NCBI GenBank assembly: GCA_027344745.1
Contig: DAHWIS010000047.1
Location: 1-8,241, forward strand
Origin: Microcaldota archaeon
Lineage (GTDB): Archaea; Micrarchaeota; Micrarchaeia; Micrarchaeales; Micrarchaeaceae
Direction: 5' to 3'
Length of the DNA: 8,241 bases
Below are positions 6,109 through 8,241 of the stretch, piece by piece. How positions within the stretch are numbered: the stretch's first letter is position 1; each line of letters starts with the position of its first letter. Under the pieces are notes generated by a model, which was not told where the DNA came from, did not search any database, and saw only the letters and a list, made by a program, of their open reading frames with translations. The position numbers were made by a program, and so were the translations under genes.

Positions 6109-8001
6109 ATGGACGATTCACCTTATAAGGCACTGAAAGACGACATAGCCAAAGCGCTTGCCGAGGCGATAAAAAAGGCAGGGTATGGCGCAGACGAGAA
6201 CGATGTCGCAAGATCGTTGGATTTCTCAAAAGGCAGCGGCGATATAGCGTCCGCCATATCCCTTAGGATAGCAAAGGCATTGGGCAGAGACCCAAACGAA
6301 GTGTCATCGGGCATATCCAATGGCATAGAAGCAATAGCCGGCGTATCAAAAGTAGACACCTCAAACGGATTCATAAACTTCCATATAGACAGGAAACGCT
6401 TTTCCTCTTTTGTTCTCAAGGCTGTGCTAAAAAACGGGGTGTACTGCACATCGGGCATCGGCCGCGGGAAAAAGGCCATCGTAGAATCCCCAAGCGTCAA
6501 CCCTGTGCATCCATGGCACGTAGGCCAGGTCAGAAGCGCCCTGCTCGGAGACACGCTCTCCAAGATATTCGAGGCATGCGGATATGCCGTAGAGCGCCAG
6601 GACTACATAGACGATCTCGGATTCCAGGCGGCTCAGGCCATATGGGGGCTCACGCATCTGGAAAGGTTGGGAATCGAATTAAACAATTCGAAGAAGTACG
6701 ACCATGCTTTGGGGGAGGTGTACGTCAAGGTTAATGCATTCATGGAGAATAACGATATAAAAGACGAGATTAACGAGACGCTGAAGAATATGGAGATTGA
6801 CGGCACTTACGAGTCTAAGCTATCCAGGGAATCTTCGGAGAGCTACGTAAATGCAGAATACAGGACGGCTTTCGCATTCAACATATTCCACGACGTGCTC
6901 GTCTGGGAGAGCGATATCGTAAGGGAAAATCTGCTGGAAAAGTCGCTGCAGATATTGAAGGGCAAGGGCATTGCCAAGGAGCTTAAGGAAGGCAAGTATG
7001 CAAACTGCCTTGTGATAGATTTCAATGACATAAAAGAGCTTCCTGCGGAATTCAAGGGGCTGAAAGAGAGCATAAAGGTATTGGTGAGGAGCAACGGCGC
7101 GCCGAACTACCTCGCGAAGGACATAGCATTCCACATGTGGAAGTTCGGCCTCTTGGATAATACGTTCAAGTATTCCAAGTTCATGGACCAGCCTAACGGA
7201 AAGGCACTCTATTCGACTTCCAGGGAAGGCGGCATCATGAATTTCGGGAACGGGTCGATATCGATAAACACCATAGACGCGAGGCAGAGCTACGAGCAGA
7301 ACCTCATAAAGATGGTGTTGGAGGCGATAGGCGAAGGGGGCAAGGCATCGGGATTCAAGCACATCGCATATGGAGTCGTAGAATTGGAGAACGCCAAACT
7401 CGCCGGAAGAAAGGGCACTTGGGTTGGATACACTGCAGACGACCTTCTGAAGGAGACATACGAGAGGGCTGTCTCGCTCATAGGCACGCGGTTCAATCTT
7501 GCAGAAGACGCAAAGGACAGGATAGCGCGGGATATATCCGTAGCTGCGATAAGATTCGAGTTCCTGAAGCTGTCGCAGGAGAAGAAGCTTACATTCTCGT
7601 GGGAGAACGCACTTAATTTCGAGGGCAACTCCGGACCGTACTGCCAGTATATGTACGCCAGAGCCTCAAGGATAATAGAAAATTCCGGGATTGAGGTCAA
7701 AGATATTATAGACGCAGACACGGGAGTGCTCGACAGCGAGCACGAATTCGCGCTGATAAAGCAGTTCTCGATTGCAAAGGATATCGTCGAAAAGGCCGCA
7801 TCCGAATACAAGACCAATGTTATAATAGACTACATAAGCGGAGCTGCGCTCGCATTTAGCAAGTTCTACGAGCACGATCCTGTGCTCAAGGCAGATTCCA
7901 GGGAGAGGATGCTCGCAAGGCTTGCGCTTGTGCTTGCGTTCAAAAAGGTAATCGGCGAGATGCTCGCCATCGCAGGCATAAATGCGGTAGAAAGGATGTA
8001 A
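6109..8001 (+). CDS. argS: Arginyl-tRNA synthetase
   Basis: This 630-residue class Ia synthetase charges tRNA-Arg with arginine. The order is standard: an N-terminal Add1 tRNA D-loop-binding domain (about 5-95, ending TSNGFINFHID), the catalytic Rossmann fold (about 120-440), and the DALR anticodon-binding domain (about 500-630), which has the family phrase GNSGPYCQYMYARASRI and ends in GINAVERM, close to the usual G-I-x-x-P-E-R-M. The first signature reads NPVHPWHVGQVRSALLGD (131-148), so HIGH is HVGQ (137-140) with Gln for the second His. The second signature reads KLAGRKG (430-436), close to the K-M-S-x-R-K-G of ArgRS. The start is taken as ATG 6109; a TTG one codon upstream is less likely. 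Only 14 bases separate it from nnr, so it is probably co-transcribed. It may be the only ArgRS in the genome, but this window cannot show that. Confidence 0.95.
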   Translation: MDDSPYKALKDDIAKALAEAIKKAGYGADENDVARSLDFSKGSGDIASAISLRIAKALGRDPNEVSSGISNGIEAIAGVSKVDTSNGFINFHIDRKRFSSFVLKAVLKNGVYCTSGIGRGKKAIVESPSVNPVHPWHVGQVRSALLGDTLSKIFEACGYAVERQDYIDDLGFQAAQAIWGLTHLERLGIELNNSKKYDHALGEVYVKVNAFMENNDIKDEINETLKNMEIDGTYESKLSRESSESYVNAEYRTAFAFNIFHDVLVWESDIVRENLLEKSLQILKGKGIAKELKEGKYANCLVIDFNDIKELPAEFKGLKESIKVLVRSNGAPNYLAKDIAFHMWKFGLLDNTFKYSKFMDQPNGKALYSTSREGGIMNFGNGSISINTIDARQSYEQNLIKMVLEAIGEGGKASGFKHIAYGVVELENAKLAGRKGTWVGYTADDLLKETYERAVSLIGTRFNLAEDAKDRIARDISVAAIRFEFLKLSQEKKLTFSWENALNFEGNSGPYCQYMYARASRIIENSGIEVKDIIDADTGVLDSEHEFALIKQFSIAKDIVEKAASEYKTNVIIDYISGAALAFSKFYEHDPVLKADSRERMLARLALVLAFKKVIGEMLAIAGINAVERM

Positions 8002-8063
8002 ACTGCCCGCCGATAAATCGTGCGGGCTTCCTTGTCTGGATTAGGCGATGCAGTTTCCGCATT
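7981..8063. repeat. Composite inverted repeat spanning the end of argS and the convergent gap
   Basis: The right arm GCAGTTTCCGCATT (8050-8063) is complementary to two left segments, AATGCGG (7981-7987) and AAACTGC (8000-8006), separated by 12 unpaired bases. The two 7-base-pair stems would enclose the hairpin at 8005-8027 with a 2-base conflict. The left arm includes the last codons and stop of argS, and the right arm reaches into the stop codon of the convergent gene. Confidence 0.5.
8005..8027. terminator. Hairpin between convergent genes, possible terminator
   Basis: GCCCGC (8005-8010) pairs with GCGGGC (8022-8027); inside it CGA (8011-8013) pairs with TCG (8018-8020) around a TAAA loop, with one bulged T at 8021. 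It starts 4 bases after the argS stop codon and is followed by TTCCTTGTCT, only modestly T-rich. Archaeal termination depends mainly on T-tracts, so the hairpin may act in 3'-end formation or stability rather than as a classic intrinsic terminator. Confidence 0.4.
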
Positions 8064-8241
8064 ACCCTACAACCATTGTGCACGGATCGTCCATGAGCCA
8101 GTTATACGCCTTTTTGTATTCTATGTTTATGTCTTCTATTTTTTCACTGCCTGAATACTCATACGTTATTATGATACCCTTTTTGACATTTAATTCCTTT
8201 GCGCATCTTATCAGCGCGCTTATCTCACGCTTTTTCGCCTT
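8062..8241 (-). CDS. C-terminal end of an AAA ATPase with DUF4143-type domain (partial)
   Basis: The minus strand is open from the right window edge to a TAA at 8062-8064 and encodes the last 59 residues of a protein. They contain KKREISALIRCAKELNVKKG, then IIITYEYSGSEKI and, 14 residues later, YNWLMDD. This matches the end of archaeal/bacterial AAA ATPases of the COG1373 type, whose DUF4143/PD-(D/E)XK-like end reads R-E-I-x-A-L, a helix, L-K-x-G-I-I-I-T-Y-D-E-E, and a final W-x-W-L-L. The last ten or so residues (MDDPCTMVVG) extend past the usual end. Such ATPases are common, often multicopy, in archaea, and their role is poorly known. The ATPase motor itself is outside the window. The gene is convergent with argS, 60 bases away. 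Confidence 0.65.
   Translation of the reverse strand, partial: KAKKREISALIRCAKELNVKKGIIITYEYSGSEKIEDINIEYKKAYNWLMDDPCTMVVG

Noticed and set aside
7290..7817. A 175-residue minus-strand open frame inside argS
   Set aside because: It is antisense to the KLAGRKG and anticodon-binding regions of ArgRS, with no ribosome-binding or promoter context; a shadow frame.
1..8241. CRISPR arrays, tRNA or rRNA genes, insertion sequences, attachment sites
   Set aside because: No regularly spaced direct repeats, no tRNA-like cloverleaf sequence, no transposase or integrase motifs and no terminal inverted repeats were seen on either strand by eye.

Overview
The window looks like chromosomal DNA of an archaeon, probably a DPANN lineage such as Micrarchaeota. 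The domain assignment rests on a Sec61-beta-type SecG, AT-rich TATA elements about 25 bases upstream of start codons that leave little or no leader, a DPM1-like soluble polyprenyl-phosphate sugar synthase, an archaeal-type arginyl-tRNA synthetase, heavy use of ATA and AGG codons, and very tight gene packing with convergent gaps of 5 and 17 bases. The phylum is an inference from overall style and moderate GC; no marker here proves it. I see no rRNA, tRNA, CRISPR array, insertion sequence or integrase.

Layout. (1) Bases 1-1812, plus strand, carry a surface-glycosylation unit: the tail of an upstream gene, a multi-pass GT-C glycosyltransferase (45-1343), and a small protein with one membrane segment and an outside domain (1336-1812). 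The last two overlap by 8 bases and together resemble one GT39/ArnT-like enzyme split in two. (2) Bases 1830-3351, minus strand, carry a signal-peptide membrane-anchored surface protein with ten N-glycosylation sequons, followed with overlap by a GT2 polyprenyl-phosphate sugar synthase. (3) A 119-base divergent intergenic region (3352-3470) holds promoters, a 12-base perfect palindrome and a leader hairpin; it separates the surface protein from a 51-residue SecG/Sec61-beta gene (3471-3626). (4) A minus-strand AbrB-type regulator with winged-helix-like regions (3632-4504) is divergent from the NAD(P)HX repair enzyme Nnr (4553-6094), with one TATA-like element in a 48-base gap. (5) nnr is followed after 14 bases by argS (6109-8001). 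(6) A convergent minus-strand gene tail at the right edge (8062 onward) matches the C-terminal end of archaeal AAA ATPases of the DUF4143 type.

How they may work together. The GT2 enzyme would load a sugar on a polyprenyl phosphate, the GT-C pair would transfer it outside the membrane, and the sequon-rich protein is a plausible glycosylated cell-surface product exported through the Sec channel that SecG belongs to. nnr and argS are housekeeping genes probably co-transcribed. The most unusual points are the split GT-C enzyme, the HVGQ in place of HIGH in ArgRS, the altered glycine/asparagine signature in the Nnr epimerase domain, the AbrB/winged-helix regulator beside its own shared promoter, and the composite inverted repeat between argS and the ATPase gene. 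Nothing here amounts to a clear new defence or mobile system.
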